A DNA stretch of 64,000 bases, from contig NZ_JACJTR010000003.1 of the NCBI RefSeq assembly GCF_014698795.1, positions 248,001-312,000 on the forward strand, read 5' to 3'. Each line of letters opens with the position of its first letter. The first letter of the stretch is position 1. The translations under genes and the position numbers were made by a program. Under the pieces are notes generated by a model, which was given only the letters and a program-made list of their open reading frames with translations, was not told where the DNA came from and did not search any database. The DNA is from Nostoc sp. FACHB-892. Its GTDB lineage: Bacteria > Cyanobacteriota > Cyanobacteriia > Cyanobacteriales > Nostocaceae. This document shows positions 35,593-44,886 of the stretch, in pieces.

Positions 35593-36183
35593 TCACGACT
35601 GAGCTAACTTCAATACATAACGCCAATATCGAATCCCAAAATTACGTGGAAGCTCAGTATCTTGCTGGAACCCCAGCTTCTCATACATCCGCCTCGCTGT
35701 AACCATCAATTCACTGGTATGAAGTCCAATCACCTCTGCTTGATCACGTTTGGCTCGTTGAATACACTCCTCAGTGAGCCGACGACCAATTCCTTGACCT
35801 CGATATTTTGGCGAGACTGCCAACATTCGTAACGATGCCCATTCAGGTTGAAACAGGCGATTTGTAGATGTACCGGGATAATAATAAGTCACTGATCCAA
35901 CTAGCTCATGATCTTGCAATGCCACAATTAACTTTGCTTGATTAGGAACTTTTGAAACATTGGATAGGTTCATTTTCATTTTGTCCCAATCCTCTGAACT
36001 CAACCATTCAGAGTATTCTCGATACGCGTCAACCGACAATAACGCAACATCGTCAAAATCTGTAGTTAGGGCATCTCGAATGGTCAGAGGCATATCAACT
36101 ATAAGTTCTTTATCTTTTACCGTCATTGCCTTGAGAAAGTTTTCTTTCAATGTTAGTAGTACTTTCAAGTTCATTAAGTTCAA
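35593..36183 (-). CDS. GNAT family N-acetyltransferase
   Basis: The acetyltransferase domain starts at LTIRDALTTDFDDVALLSVD and contains ASLRMLAVSPKYRGQGIGRR, the acetyl-CoA-binding Q/RxxGxG/A motif, then LTEECIQRAKRDQAEVIGLH and MYEKLGFQQDTELPRNFG. The frame is open to ATG 36183, but the first 30 residues look unlike the family. ATG 36126 or 36093 may be the true start, and no clear ribosome site decides. The substrate is unknown. Confidence 0.78.
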   Translation of the reverse strand: MNLMNLKVLLTLKENFLKAMTVKDKELIVDMPLTIRDALTTDFDDVALLSVDAYREYSEWLSSEDWDKMKMNLSNVSKVPNQAKLIVALQDHELVGSVTYYYPGTSTNRLFQPEWASLRMLAVSPKYRGQGIGRRLTEECIQRAKRDQAEVIGLHTSELMVTARRMYEKLGFQQDTELPRNFGIRYWRYVLKLAQS

Positions 36184-36252
36184 CAGTCAAAGTTTGTCAT
36201 TTCTTCCAGGTCACATTAACACTACCGATTTTGAAATTCAATTTTATCCCAA

Positions 36253-37497
36253 CTATAAATTATCCGAACTGGGATAAACTCTTCCTTTCCAAGCGCCGCC
36301 GCGTCCTTGCCAGTGACGTAATGCTGAGTCTAGAGTCATCAGGGTATAGAGAAAAGCGATCGCAGGTAAACTAAAAGCTAACCAGCGAGAACATTTATAA
36401 AAGCGGATCGTCGGGTAGTAAGCCAAAGTCATTAACATCCATCCTAATAAACCTGTAAGTGCGATCGCCCAATTACCCCAAACTGCACCTAGAATTACAC
36501 ACATAGGTGAAACTAGATAAATTAAAGGCATTCCGACCAAAGTGCCTAATAGTAGTAATGGAGAATAATTAAGTTGGGTATAGGCGGTACGAGCAACCAT
36601 ATCCCAAATTGTCGCCAGCGAGTCATAGGCACGCAGACTCCGAGTCAAGCTACTCAATCCTAGCCAGATACGACCAGAGGAGGCAGGGGGAGCAGGGGAG
36701 GCAGGGGAGAAAGAAGAATTACTTTGTCTTCCAATGTTCTTAACAGCATCAGCCAGGGCGCAATCGTCGATTAAAGCTTGGCGGATCACTTGAATACCTC
36801 CGATTCGCTCTAAAGCTTCACGGGCGATCAGAATAGATCCCCCTGCGGCGGCAGCTGTGGGATTGTTGGGATTATTTACCCAGCGAAAAGGATAGAGTTT
36901 TTGGAAGAAAAAGACGAAAGCTGGAATCAAAAGTTTTTCCCAAAAGCTTTCACACCTAAGTCGCACCATTACCGAAACTAGGTCTAAATCTTCTTGAACA
37001 GCTTTCGCAACGAGTCGGCGGAGATTACCAGGATCATGCTCGATATCTGCATCAGTCAATAAAAAATAGTCAGGTGTGAATTTACTCGCGCTGTTTATAC
37101 CTTGCTCAACTGCCCAAAGTTTGCCAGACCAACCAGAAGGCAGTGCTTCACCTGAGATAATATGCAATTGCTGGGGTTTACCTACAGCGTGTGCAACTTT
37201 TTCGGCAAAATTTGCTGTACCGTCTGTGCTGCGATCGTCTACCAAAAATACGTTGAAAGAACCAGGATAATCTTGGAGTAGGAGCGATCGCAGTGTCGTT
37301 GGTAGCAATTGGGCTTCGTTGCGAGCTGGAACGACGGCACAAACCATAGGTAACGATTGTAGCTGAGTTTCTGTAACCTCTAATTGCTGGTCTGTCCGCC
37401 AAAATTGTCCCCAAAAACACAGTAATCCTAACCAAATTGTCAAGGATAAAAGCATCAATCCTAATACAATTACACCCATAACCGTCGCTATCTCCAT
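36253..37497 (-). CDS. hpnB: Hopene-associated glycosyltransferase HpnB
   Basis: A 414-residue family 2 glycosyltransferase: a membrane anchor at 9-30, then CAVVPARNEAQLLPTTLRSL, FNVFLVDDRSTDGTANFAEK, DYFLLTDADIEHDPGNL (DxD) and LIDDCALADAVK, with several C-terminal membrane segments (LLLLGTLVGMPLIYLVSPMC). This matches HpnB, linked to hopanoid metabolism; the squalene-hopene cyclase gene is 900 bases away. Between ADAVK and GRIWLGLSSLTRSLR there is an extra NSSFSPASPAPPASS-like segment coded by a G-rich microsatellite (36676-36715), an in-frame insertion. Its exact enzymatic role is not established. Confidence 0.85.
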   Translation of the reverse strand: MEIATVMGVIVLGLMLLSLTIWLGLLCFWGQFWRTDQQLEVTETQLQSLPMVCAVVPARNEAQLLPTTLRSLLLQDYPGSFNVFLVDDRSTDGTANFAEKVAHAVGKPQQLHIISGEALPSGWSGKLWAVEQGINSASKFTPDYFLLTDADIEHDPGNLRRLVAKAVQEDLDLVSVMVRLRCESFWEKLLIPAFVFFFQKLYPFRWVNNPNNPTAAAAGGSILIAREALERIGGIQVIRQALIDDCALADAVKNIGRQSNSSFSPASPAPPASSGRIWLGLSSLTRSLRAYDSLATIWDMVARTAYTQLNYSPLLLLGTLVGMPLIYLVSPMCVILGAVWGNWAIALTGLLGWMLMTLAYYPTIRFYKCSRWLAFSLPAIAFLYTLMTLDSALRHWQGRGGAWKGRVYPSSDNL

Positions 37498-37559
37498 GTG
37501 CAGAATCCAAAATCACTGTACCCTGCCTGGTATAGGCAGGCGATCGCCGATTCCTAGAA

Positions 37560-37998
37560 TCACAAGCCCCAGCCCCGCCATAAATATTCGGTAAGTTGCT
37601 GTCCTACATGACGTTCTTCTTTGGGATCGGGGTTTAAATACCAACGCACAGATTTATAGAGTAGATGGCGGTGCAGATCAAAGGTGGCTTCGATTAGTTC
37701 ACCACAGTTTCTGGCAGCATCAAGTGCCCTGACTGCGTTTCGCTTCTCTAGCAATCAACCGACGACGCAAAGGACGCAGCCAAGGATACCAGTACCCTTC
37801 CAGAAAGTGCAGCACAGGCAAATCGAAGCGTTGTACCACGAAGGCAGAAACGACAATTAGGCAGAAAACCCCGATGAGGAGGGCGATTTGTAAGGGTTCA
37901 GGCTGTTGGCTGAACCAAGTACTTTTCCAGCCAAAGTACTGTAACCCAGCGGCGGCTCCCCCTGTCCAAAAAACAAAGGCCAGGGTGGTTTCATACAA
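37560..37998 (-). pseudogene. Small membrane protein gene split by a frameshift
   Basis: The first frame reads YETTLAFVFWTGGAAAGLQY, IALLIGVFCLIVVSAFVVQR (membrane segment), and EGYWYPWLRPLRRRLIARE, then leaves frame. A frame shifted by one base continues EKRNAVRALDAARNCGELIE, ATFDLHRHLLYKSVRWYLNP and EYLWRGWGL to the stop at 37560. The two halves join naturally at LIARE/EKRNAV (about 37740), so one base has been gained or lost. The first frame begins with TTG at 37998 inside a 15-bp inverted repeat, so the 5' end may also be altered. The function is unknown. Confidence 0.6.
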
Positions 37999-38134
37999 GC
38001 AAAGAAAAACTAAAACTGCGTTTCAAAGCCTCTCCCCGTTTCGGAGAGAGGAATGGAAGTGGGGTAAAAAGCCATGCCACAAAACGAGAAATCAAGACTT
38101 ATGTATTTTTCTTTTTTCGTATGAAACCACCCTG
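37981..38134. repeat. 15-bp inverted repeats flanking a 124-bp segment
   Basis: CAGGGTGGTTTCATA at 37981-37995 and its exact complement TATGAAACCACCCTG at 38120-38134. The segment between contains the small hairpin ctctccccgtttcggagag (38030-38050). This looks like a MITE-like insertion at the 5' end of the frameshifted gene. The region to 38380 carries the shc promoter and no other gene. Confidence 0.6.
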
Positions 38135-38380
38135 CCTGATTCGAGTGCAGGAATGGGTTCTGGCTTACTAGGCGGACTTGAATAATTGCAATTTGCTATG
38201 CTATCTCCTGCGAAGTTTACGTAGTTATTATTCATTCGCAAAGAGATTTTAATCACAAGCTATTGCAAATTGTTAGTGACTCAGACAGAATACTATGTCT
38301 ACTGATAAAGGAAAATAATTTTTTCACCTATATTGCCGTGTTGATAACTAGTGTTGGGTGTTGAGGTTAAATAGTATTTC

Positions 38381-40297
38381 ATGCAAACACAAGACAGGGT
38401 AAAAGTCAATCAAGTCGCAGATGCGATCGCAGCCAGTCAACAATATTTGCTTTCGATTCAAAATCCGGCAGGTTACTGGTGGGCAGAGTTAGAATCTAAT
38501 GTCACCATCACTGCTGAAGTCGTCCTGCTGCATAAAATTTGGGGAACAGACCAAGGCAGACCTTTACACAAAGTTGAAACATACCTGCGCCAACAGCAAC
38601 GGCAGCATGGCGGCTGGGAACTTTACTACGGTGATGGCGGAGAACTTAGCACTTCAGTTGAGGCTTACATGGCGCTGAGGCTGTTAGGTGTACCAGCAAC
38701 CGATCCGGCGATGATTAGAGCGAAAGCTTTTATTCTCCAACGGGGTGGTATCAGCAAAACTCGGATTTTTACCAAGTTGCATCTAGCCTTGATTGGCTGC
38801 TACAACTGGCGCGGTATTCCCTCGCTACCACCTTGGATAATGCTGTTGCCAAAAGCTTTCCCAGTTAATATCTACGAGATGTCTAGTTGGGCGCGTTCCA
38901 GTACTGTGCCGTTGCTGATTGTATGCGATCGCAAACCTGTTTTTATCACCAACCCAACTATCAACCTAGATGAGCTATACGCTGAAGGCGTTGATCAAGT
39001 CCGGTGGGAATTACCCCAAAGTGGCGATTGGACAGATTTATTCCTCACCCTCGATCAAGGGTTCAAGTTGGCAGAAAGCCTGAATTTAGTACCTTTTCGT
39101 GAAGAAGGCATCAAAGCCGCCGAAAAGTGGATTTTAGAGCGCCAAGAAGCTACAGGCGACTGGGGTGGCATTATTCCGGCGATGTTGAATTCAATGCTGG
39201 CTTTGCGGTGTCTGGATTATGACCGAAACGACCCGATTGTGGAACGAGGGTTGCAAGCAATTGATAACTTTGTCATTGAAACAGAGAATAGTTACCGAGT
39301 ACAACCCTGTGTTTCACCCGTTTGGGATACAGCTTGGGCAATGCGTGCCTTAATAGAATCTGGCTTTGCACCAGATTATCCAGCTGTAGTAAAGGCTGGA
39401 GAATGGTTGCTCCAAAAACAAATTTTAGATTACGGAGATTGGGCTGTAAAAAATCGCCAAGGAAAACCAGGGGCTTGGGCTTTTGAGTTTGACAATCGCT
39501 TTTATCCTGATGTAGACGACTCGGCGGTGGTAGTGATGGCTTTACATTTGGTGAAACTGCCCAATGAAAAAATTAAGCAGGCTGCGATCGCTCGTGCCTT
39601 AAATTGGATTGCATCTATGCAATGTAAACCAGGTGGATGGGCTGCTTTTGATTTGGACAATGATCAAGATTGGCTGAACTCCATCCCTTATGGCGACTTG
39701 AAAGCCATGATTGATCCAAATACCGCAGATGTTACGGCTAGGGTGCTTGAAATGCTTGGTGCTTGTGATTTGTCAATAGATAGTTATAATTTAGAGCGAT
39801 CGCTTACTTATCTTCTGCGCGAACAAGAAACCGAAGGCTGTTGGTTTGGTCGTTGGGGTGTAAATTATATCTACGGCACTAGTGGCGTTTTGTCAGCCTT
39901 GGCGTTAATTGATCCTCAAAAGCATAAACTTAGTATAGAGCGAGGAGCAGCTTGGTTAATTGGATGCCAAAACCCAGATGGTGGTTGGGGTGAGACTTGC
40001 CGCAGCTACGACGACCCCAGTTTTAAAGGAAAAGGAAATAGTACCGCGTCTCAAACTGCTTGGGCTTTAATTGGCCTGTTGGCAGCCGGTGAAGCAACTG
40101 GTCAATTAGCTCTTGAGGTTATTGAGCGAGGAATTGACTATCTAGTTGCAACTCAACAGCCAGATGGTACTTGGTTTGAGGCGGACTTTACAGGTACTGG
40201 CTTCCCCTGCCATTTTTATCTCAAGTATCATATGTATCAACAATACTTTCCTTTAATTGCCCTAGGTCGCTATCAAGCAGCGATTAGAGAAAATTAG
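38381..40297 (+). CDS. shc: Squalene-hopene cyclase
   Basis: A 638-residue class II terpene cyclase that converts squalene to hopene at the membrane. The catalytic DXDD motif is DVDD at residues 377-380 within FYPDVDDSAVVVMAL. Many QW repeats are visible (QQYLLSIQNPAGYWWAEL, QRGGISKTRIFTKLHLALIG-type region, QCKPGGWAAFD, QNPDGGWGE, QQPDGTWFE). Length and both termini are normal. Hopanoids stabilise membranes, including those of resting cells and heterocysts. hpnB is divergent on the other side of a decayed gene. Confidence 0.95.
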   Translation: MQTQDRVKVNQVADAIAASQQYLLSIQNPAGYWWAELESNVTITAEVVLLHKIWGTDQGRPLHKVETYLRQQQRQHGGWELYYGDGGELSTSVEAYMALRLLGVPATDPAMIRAKAFILQRGGISKTRIFTKLHLALIGCYNWRGIPSLPPWIMLLPKAFPVNIYEMSSWARSSTVPLLIVCDRKPVFITNPTINLDELYAEGVDQVRWELPQSGDWTDLFLTLDQGFKLAESLNLVPFREEGIKAAEKWILERQEATGDWGGIIPAMLNSMLALRCLDYDRNDPIVERGLQAIDNFVIETENSYRVQPCVSPVWDTAWAMRALIESGFAPDYPAVVKAGEWLLQKQILDYGDWAVKNRQGKPGAWAFEFDNRFYPDVDDSAVVVMALHLVKLPNEKIKQAAIARALNWIASMQCKPGGWAAFDLDNDQDWLNSIPYGDLKAMIDPNTADVTARVLEMLGACDLSIDSYNLERSLTYLLREQETEGCWFGRWGVNYIYGTSGVLSALALIDPQKHKLSIERGAAWLIGCQNPDGGWGETCRSYDDPSFKGKGNSTASQTAWALIGLLAAGEATGQLALEVIERGIDYLVATQQPDGTWFEADFTGTGFPCHFYLKYHMYQQYFPLIALGRYQAAIREN

Positions 40298-40317
40298 TTT
40301 GGATGCCGTGCCCCTAT

Positions 40318-40349
40318 GGGTGTACTTCACATAAACGAGAAGCGCTATA
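40318..40349. repeat. Inverse copy of the 27347 MITE end
   Basis: gggtgtacttcacataaacg and gagaagcgctata match the reverse complement of 27347-27378 at nearly all positions. Next to it gtgcccctat (40308-40317) pairs with taggggcac (40368-40376), a further hairpin. It is the remnant of a dispersed element just after shc. Confidence 0.55.
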
Positions 40350-40475
40350 TTTGAACCAAATTTTTTGTAGGGGCACAGCAATGCTGTACCCGTAGCGCGT
40401 CGTCTATTTAGCTGAAAATTGCTGTAAAAATAAAGGTGAGGCATAGCCCCACCTTTGATTCTTGACTCAAAACTG

Positions 40476-40925
40476 TTACAGCACCCGCTTCAAGAAAGTC
40501 ACTAAATCCTCAATGTTCGGTGTGTCAAGCAAATCTACTACTTCTGTGGCTTTTTCAGAAGGTATATAGTCATCTGGTACACCAATGATTGTAGTTCCTA
40601 AATTTTGGGCTAATTGATACCAAAAAGCTAATTTATCATCAACGTTCATTGAAGCATACTCTTCAGTAGGAATTGCTGTTTCCCCTACTTCATCTTGGTT
40701 TAGCAACTGACGCAAACCAGAAACTTGTTCCTGCTGTGGCAGGTTTTGAATTTGTGCAACTAAATTCGCAGTTTTTTCGTTTGGCACATCATTGAGAGCG
40801 ATCGCTGGAATTTCATCAGAAATTTCAGTGTAAAGTAAAGATAGCACAGTCAGGCGATCATCTGTATCTAAATCCTGAAATTTTGATACACTTTGTTCTA
40901 AAAAATTGATGTTTGTAGAAGTCAT
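40476..40925 (-). CDS. OCP N-terminal-domain protein, short and divergent (helical carotenoid protein-like)
   Basis: About 149 residues with the helical fold of the orange carotenoid protein N-domain: DLDTDDRLTVLSLLYTEI, IQNLPQQEQVSGLRQLLNQD, YASMNVDDKLAFWYQLAQNL and VPDDYIPSEKATEVVDLLDT align with the second half of HCPs. It is shorter than usual (about 165-180) and has lost several aromatic residues of the first half, such as the WxxLDxxxQLALFW segment seen in its neighbour. Carotenoid binding is therefore uncertain. ATG 40925 with GAGG upstream is preferred. It lies about 600 bases downstream of the other HCP gene on the same strand. Confidence 0.7.
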   Translation of the reverse strand: MTSTNINFLEQSVSKFQDLDTDDRLTVLSLLYTEISDEIPAIALNDVPNEKTANLVAQIQNLPQQEQVSGLRQLLNQDEVGETAIPTEEYASMNVDDKLAFWYQLAQNLGTTIIGVPDDYIPSEKATEVVDLLDTPNIEDLVTFLKRVL

Positions 40926-41517
40926 AAACACCTCAAAGTAATTAACTACTTAATTAACTAAAAAAATATCAAGTGAAAATTGGAATTCTGTCTTCAGGCA
41001 GTTCGACTATTGCTTTGATCTGAAATGATATTAGATTTTAAAAAACTCATTAAATCTCCCATGTGTAAAAATTTGGACTATCCCTTTTATACCTCTCTCA
41101 ATCTTAAAGATTTAACTTTAAATAAAACACTATAAGAAGAGATAATTCTAATATAAACTTAGCGTATTTTAATCAACCAAAAGATAGATCAAATCGGCTA
41201 TAATTATTTTTAATATATTGAGGATAAAACAAAGGGCGTTACGAATGTAGGGTGCAACTGGTCTAAAGATATAAATGAACACAGAGTAAAAGCTAAAACT
41301 CTTACTCTGTGTTTATTTGTCAAAAAATAAAAACGCCAGTCATGAAAATAAATTCAGCCTTATATACTAACTGGCAGATATAACTAGCTTTAAGAAAATA
41401 GGTATAAACCCTTGCAGTTTTCGTGAGGATGATGCTGCCTCGTGATGCTAACACCAATCGCCTAAAGCTAGTGGGACTAAAAAGGTAGCCTCAAGTAACC
41501 TAAAAACTTCAACAGTG
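40926..41517. other. Intergenic region between the two carotenoid-protein-like genes
   Basis: AT-rich, nearly 600 bases. It contains a perfect 12-bp inverted repeat, AACACAGAGTAA (41278-41289) and TTACTCTGTGTT (41302-41313), with a 12-base loop. This is about 205 bases after the upstream gene and has no T-run, so it may be a structured 3' end or a repeat. No gene is seen. Confidence 0.55.
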
Positions 41518-42009
41518 CTAAATTTCAGCACCTGGTTTTGCTTCAGCACCCATTGGCGAAACATAATCACGGAAAAGAGTAATCTGTTGCTCAAACTCTA
41601 ATCCTTGAATTCTGCCAAACAACTCTTGACATTCTGAAGGAAGTTCATAGTCAGAAGGTACAGGAATGATAGTACCATCATCCATACCTTGAGATAACCG
41701 ATACCAAAACAGTAGTTTAGTGGTATCACCCAAAGAACCATATTCACGAGATATTAGGGTATCGGCTTTATTAATCAAGTCACGCTGAACTTGTAATTGT
41801 TGTTCGTGAGATAATTCCTTAACTTGATTAAACAAACCTTCAGCAATTTCTGGAGAAACAGTGCTAGCACCAGGAGCAGCTGGCGTAATTGACTTACCCA
41901 TTTCTTTGTAAATGAACCAAAATAAAGCCAGTTGTTGATCCACATCCAACTGTTGCCAAGCTTGAACATGCTCACGAATAGTTGGATCGCTAGTTTGTGT
42001 AAATGTCAT
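41518..42009 (-). CDS. Helical carotenoid protein (OCP N-terminal domain homolog)
   Basis: About 163 residues covering only the carotenoid-binding N-domain of OCP: MTFTQTSDPTIREHVQAWQQ, LDVDQQLALFWFIYKEMGKS, then YGSLGDTTKLLFWYRLSQGM and VPSDYELPSECQELFGRIQG. The aromatic residues lining the carotenoid tunnel are mostly present. HCPs quench singlet oxygen or excitation energy near phycobilisomes; subtype is not assigned. GGAGT 7 bases before ATG 42009 fixes the start. No C-terminal-domain homolog (CTDH) gene is adjacent. The 42010-42397 gap shows no gene. Confidence 0.85.
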   Translation of the reverse strand: MTFTQTSDPTIREHVQAWQQLDVDQQLALFWFIYKEMGKSITPAAPGASTVSPEIAEGLFNQVKELSHEQQLQVQRDLINKADTLISREYGSLGDTTKLLFWYRLSQGMDDGTIIPVPSDYELPSECQELFGRIQGLEFEQQITLFRDYVSPMGAEAKPGAEI

Positions 42010-42397
42010 TATTAACTCCAATTGCAATTATTTAATTTCATTAGCAAGGTTATCAAATGTACATTTAGGGTTTGACCCTACTAAAGACAGATGTATTGGA
42101 ATCATAAAGAAGAACAATTATAAGTAGAGCATAAATTTGGCATAGTTTAGCCCTGCATTGGAAGTATTACAGTTATATCAAAACCAGAAAGAATGCTTGT
42201 CTTTGGTAAGGTAAAAAAATTAGCAATGGGAATGCTGCTAAATTGAGATATTCTCAGGAACTATTTCGGTAGGTAGATGCTAGTTTTATTTTGACAGTAC
42301 TTTTAGAAGTACGACCCAATTCAGCCACACTAATTTGTTGACGCCAACATTCAATTTTGAATGTACAGTAAGAATACGGCTTCTACTTTTCTTGAGC

Positions 42398-42796
42398 TTA
42401 TTCTCGCCGATCTTGGTAATCTTCAGAAGACTTCGGATCTAACTCCCAGCGAGAATCATCACGTTCCTCTAAAATTTCGTTAGTGCGAAGAAATGCGAAA
42501 TCATCTATTTCTAGCCCTACTGCTGCTTCTAACTCCTCAGTTACATTTTGATCGGGAGTGGAAGTACTACCACCAACAGCTTCATCTCCAACTGCATCTG
42601 CATCTTGCCAATAAGCATCAACATCGCCACCAGTGAGTTCAGGACTAGTTTCTGTATACTCCTGTCTTTCTGCTCTCATTGAGCGCCCACCAATATTGTA
42701 TCCAGGTAAGTCTTTTACACCTGTACCGTAGGATTCGGTGATTTCCTGTGGCAAATCATTGGTTTCAATTTCGTCATTATGATTTTTTTCTGCCAT
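42398..42796 (-). CDS. DUF6335 family protein
   Basis: An acidic, probably disordered protein of about 132 residues. The conserved block is DLPQEITESYGTGVKDLPGY, NIGGRSMRAERQEYTETSPE, LTGGDVDAYWQDADAVGDEA, as in cyanobacterial DUF6335. The C-terminus is LRTNEILEERDDSRWELDP. The function is unknown. Such proteins are often found with stress genes, as here. ATG 42796 is preferred, with AAGGG about 9 bases upstream, over an earlier in-frame ATG. The gap to 43172 shows no gene. Confidence 0.8.
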   Translation of the reverse strand: MAEKNHNDEIETNDLPQEITESYGTGVKDLPGYNIGGRSMRAERQEYTETSPELTGGDVDAYWQDADAVGDEAVGGSTSTPDQNVTEELEAAVGLEIDDFAFLRTNEILEERDDSRWELDPKSSEDYQDRRE

Positions 42797-43171
42797 GATA
42801 CTAGCCCTTTTGTGCATTCTCACAATAACGTTTTCCTGTCGCTAACTTGTCTTACTAGAGATGTATAGCTTTAGAAATAAAATAATCTATCCCCTTGGAA
42901 CGAAGCTAAAGTACCTATCGGGTCATACCATTGTAAATATGAATTCATGGTCGAGCAACTTGTAGTTGAAGTTTTTAGTTATGAGTTAGGAACTCTCAAA
43001 CCGAAGTTATTCAGTAGCCAAGTTCTCACTCATAACTATTTTTATTCATGGGCGAAAATAAAAATTTAAGTTTAGCCATTTAATACCATTTAACTTTAAT
43101 ATTCATGCTTTTAACTACCTGAATACTAAAATAACAAGACATTCAAGAATTTTGAGAAGCGGAGGTATACA

Positions 43172-43549
43172 GTGGAATACGATGAGTTCATTACGCACGT
43201 ACAAAGCCTTACCCAATCAGATTCTCGTGAAGAGGCAGAACGTGCTACCCGTGCCACACTAGAAACCCTTAAAGAACGGATAGCAAATGATGAAGCGCAG
43301 GAACTAGCTGCAAGCTTGCCCCAACAACTAGGGGATTATTTGCGAGGAAAAGAAGGAGATAGCGGTGGCTCTTTCAACTTACAAGAGTTTATTGCCCGTG
43401 CGAGTCAAAAAGAAAATATAGAACCAACTACTGTAGCAATTCATGTTCGGGCGGTATTTACCGTATTGCAAAATGCTGTCAGCCCAGAATTATTTGCTGC
43501 CTTACATAGCCATTTTTCTCACGATTACGAAGAACTGTTTGGAACTTAG
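43172..43549 (+). CDS. DUF2267 domain protein
   Basis: A 125-residue helical protein: MEYDEFITHVQSLTQSDSRE, EAERATRATLETLKERIAND and EAQELAASLPQQLGDYLRG are the DUF2267 signature. The start is GTG with a strong GGAGG 6-10 bases upstream (43160-43165). The function is unknown; the family is common in stress-related clusters. The next gene (DJ-1 type) starts about 130 bases downstream on the same strand. Confidence 0.85.
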   Translation: MEYDEFITHVQSLTQSDSREEAERATRATLETLKERIANDEAQELAASLPQQLGDYLRGKEGDSGGSFNLQEFIARASQKENIEPTTVAIHVRAVFTVLQNAVSPELFAALHSHFSHDYEELFGT

Positions 43550-43682
43550 CCAATAAGTAAATTAATTGGATAATTAAGCAATCCAAACAAAATTTTCCAG
43601 AAAAAATCCCGACTGCTTAACGAGCCTAATTGATCAATATTCTAGCTAGTTAAATACTAGAAATAAACAGGTAATAACATCT

Positions 43683-44786
43683 ATGACTATGACTGATCAT
43701 AACACTCATTCCGGTAAGAAAAAAGTTGCTATCCTTATTGAACAAGCAGTAGAGGATGCAGAATTTACAGTTCCTTATAATGGACTAAAACAAGCAGGAA
43801 TGGAAGTAGTAGTCCTCGGTTCCCGAATGAATGAAAAATATAAGGGTAAACGTGGCAAACTGAGTATACAAGCGGATGGTACTACTACAGAAGCGATCGC
43901 AGCCGAATTCGACGCGGTAATAATTCCTGGTGGGATGGCTCCCGATCAAATGCGGCGGAACACCAACACAGTACGTTTTGTTCAAGAAGCTATACAACAA
44001 GGAAAATTAGTCGCTGCTGTCTGTCATGGGCCACAAGTTTTGATTGAAGGCGACTTGCTTAAAGGTAAACAAGCCACTGGTTTTAGCGCTATTGCCAAGG
44101 ACATGATTAACGCTGGCGCAAAATATCTAGATGAGCCGGTGGTAGTTGACGGAAATTTGATTACATCTCGTGAACCTGGAGACTTGCCAATTTTCACCAC
44201 AGCTATATTAAGTCGTTTGGGTTATGGTGGCAAAGATGCTGCATTACCAAATGAAAAAGACACAAGTGCCCAATGGTGGAAGCTGGCTGATGCTTGGGGT
44301 GGCTCAACTAAAGGTGAGATCACCAAAGGTTTAAATAATGCCCTTGCTGGTGAACGTTATTCCTTAGAAGCATTTGAAAACTACTTGCAAAAGGAATCAG
44401 ATAACGAAGTAAACTCAGTCTTTCAAGAAATAATTGCTAATAAACAGCGCCACATTCAAAAACTGGAAACTTATCTTCAGTTATTAGGCGAAAAACCCTC
44501 TTTAGGCGCAAATATTGCCAATCAGTATGCCAAGGTGAAAACTGCCTTGACAGGAAGTGATGACATATATCAGTTACGTTCTGCTTTAGGTGATGTGCAA
44601 ACTGGTATCGGCGATATTGGCAACTTGTCTGCAATGTTCACTGACCCAGTAGCAACTGCTATTTTCAAAGAAATTTACCACAATTTATTGAAATACGAGC
44701 AGCGATTGGCACAGTTGTATCGAGCGCGGATAGGTACTCAGATTCAGCCACCTAAGCCGACTACAGGGGCTGCTGTGTCAATGTAA
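43683..44786 (+). CDS. DJ-1/PfpI family protein fused to a ferritin-like helical domain
   Basis: A 367-residue two-domain protein. Residues about 12-185 are a DJ-1/PfpI (type 1 glutamine amidotransferase-like) domain: KKVAILIEQAVEDAEFTVPY, AVIIPGGMAPDQMRRN, the nucleophile elbow AAVCHGPQVL (Cys about 119) and LITSREPGDLPIF. Residues about 205-350 form a second, all-helical domain (LNNALAGERYSLEAFENYLQ, FQEIIANKQRHIQKLETYLQ) with Glu and His spacing like a ferritin-like/DUF2383 four-helix bundle. PfpI proteins act as proteases, chaperones or glyoxalases. The fusion suggests redox or metal-linked protein protection, which is inference. Neighbours are stress genes. Confidence 0.8.
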   Translation: MTMTDHNTHSGKKKVAILIEQAVEDAEFTVPYNGLKQAGMEVVVLGSRMNEKYKGKRGKLSIQADGTTTEAIAAEFDAVIIPGGMAPDQMRRNTNTVRFVQEAIQQGKLVAAVCHGPQVLIEGDLLKGKQATGFSAIAKDMINAGAKYLDEPVVVDGNLITSREPGDLPIFTTAILSRLGYGGKDAALPNEKDTSAQWWKLADAWGGSTKGEITKGLNNALAGERYSLEAFENYLQKESDNEVNSVFQEIIANKQRHIQKLETYLQLLGEKPSLGANIANQYAKVKTALTGSDDIYQLRSALGDVQTGIGDIGNLSAMFTDPVATAIFKEIYHNLLKYEQRLAQLYRARIGTQIQPPKPTTGAAVSM

Positions 44787-44886
44787 GGTTTTTTGAACCT
44801 AGACGGTTACCGAAGAGGCGCAAATAACAAAGAGAAGAGGGTATTTGCGCCTCAATGGTGAATTTACAGTAATGGAGATATAAAAA

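Noticed and set aside
37874..38185. 103-codon plus ORF across the inverted-repeat segment
   Set aside because: It runs antisense to the frameshifted gene and through repeat sequence, with no recognisable domain.
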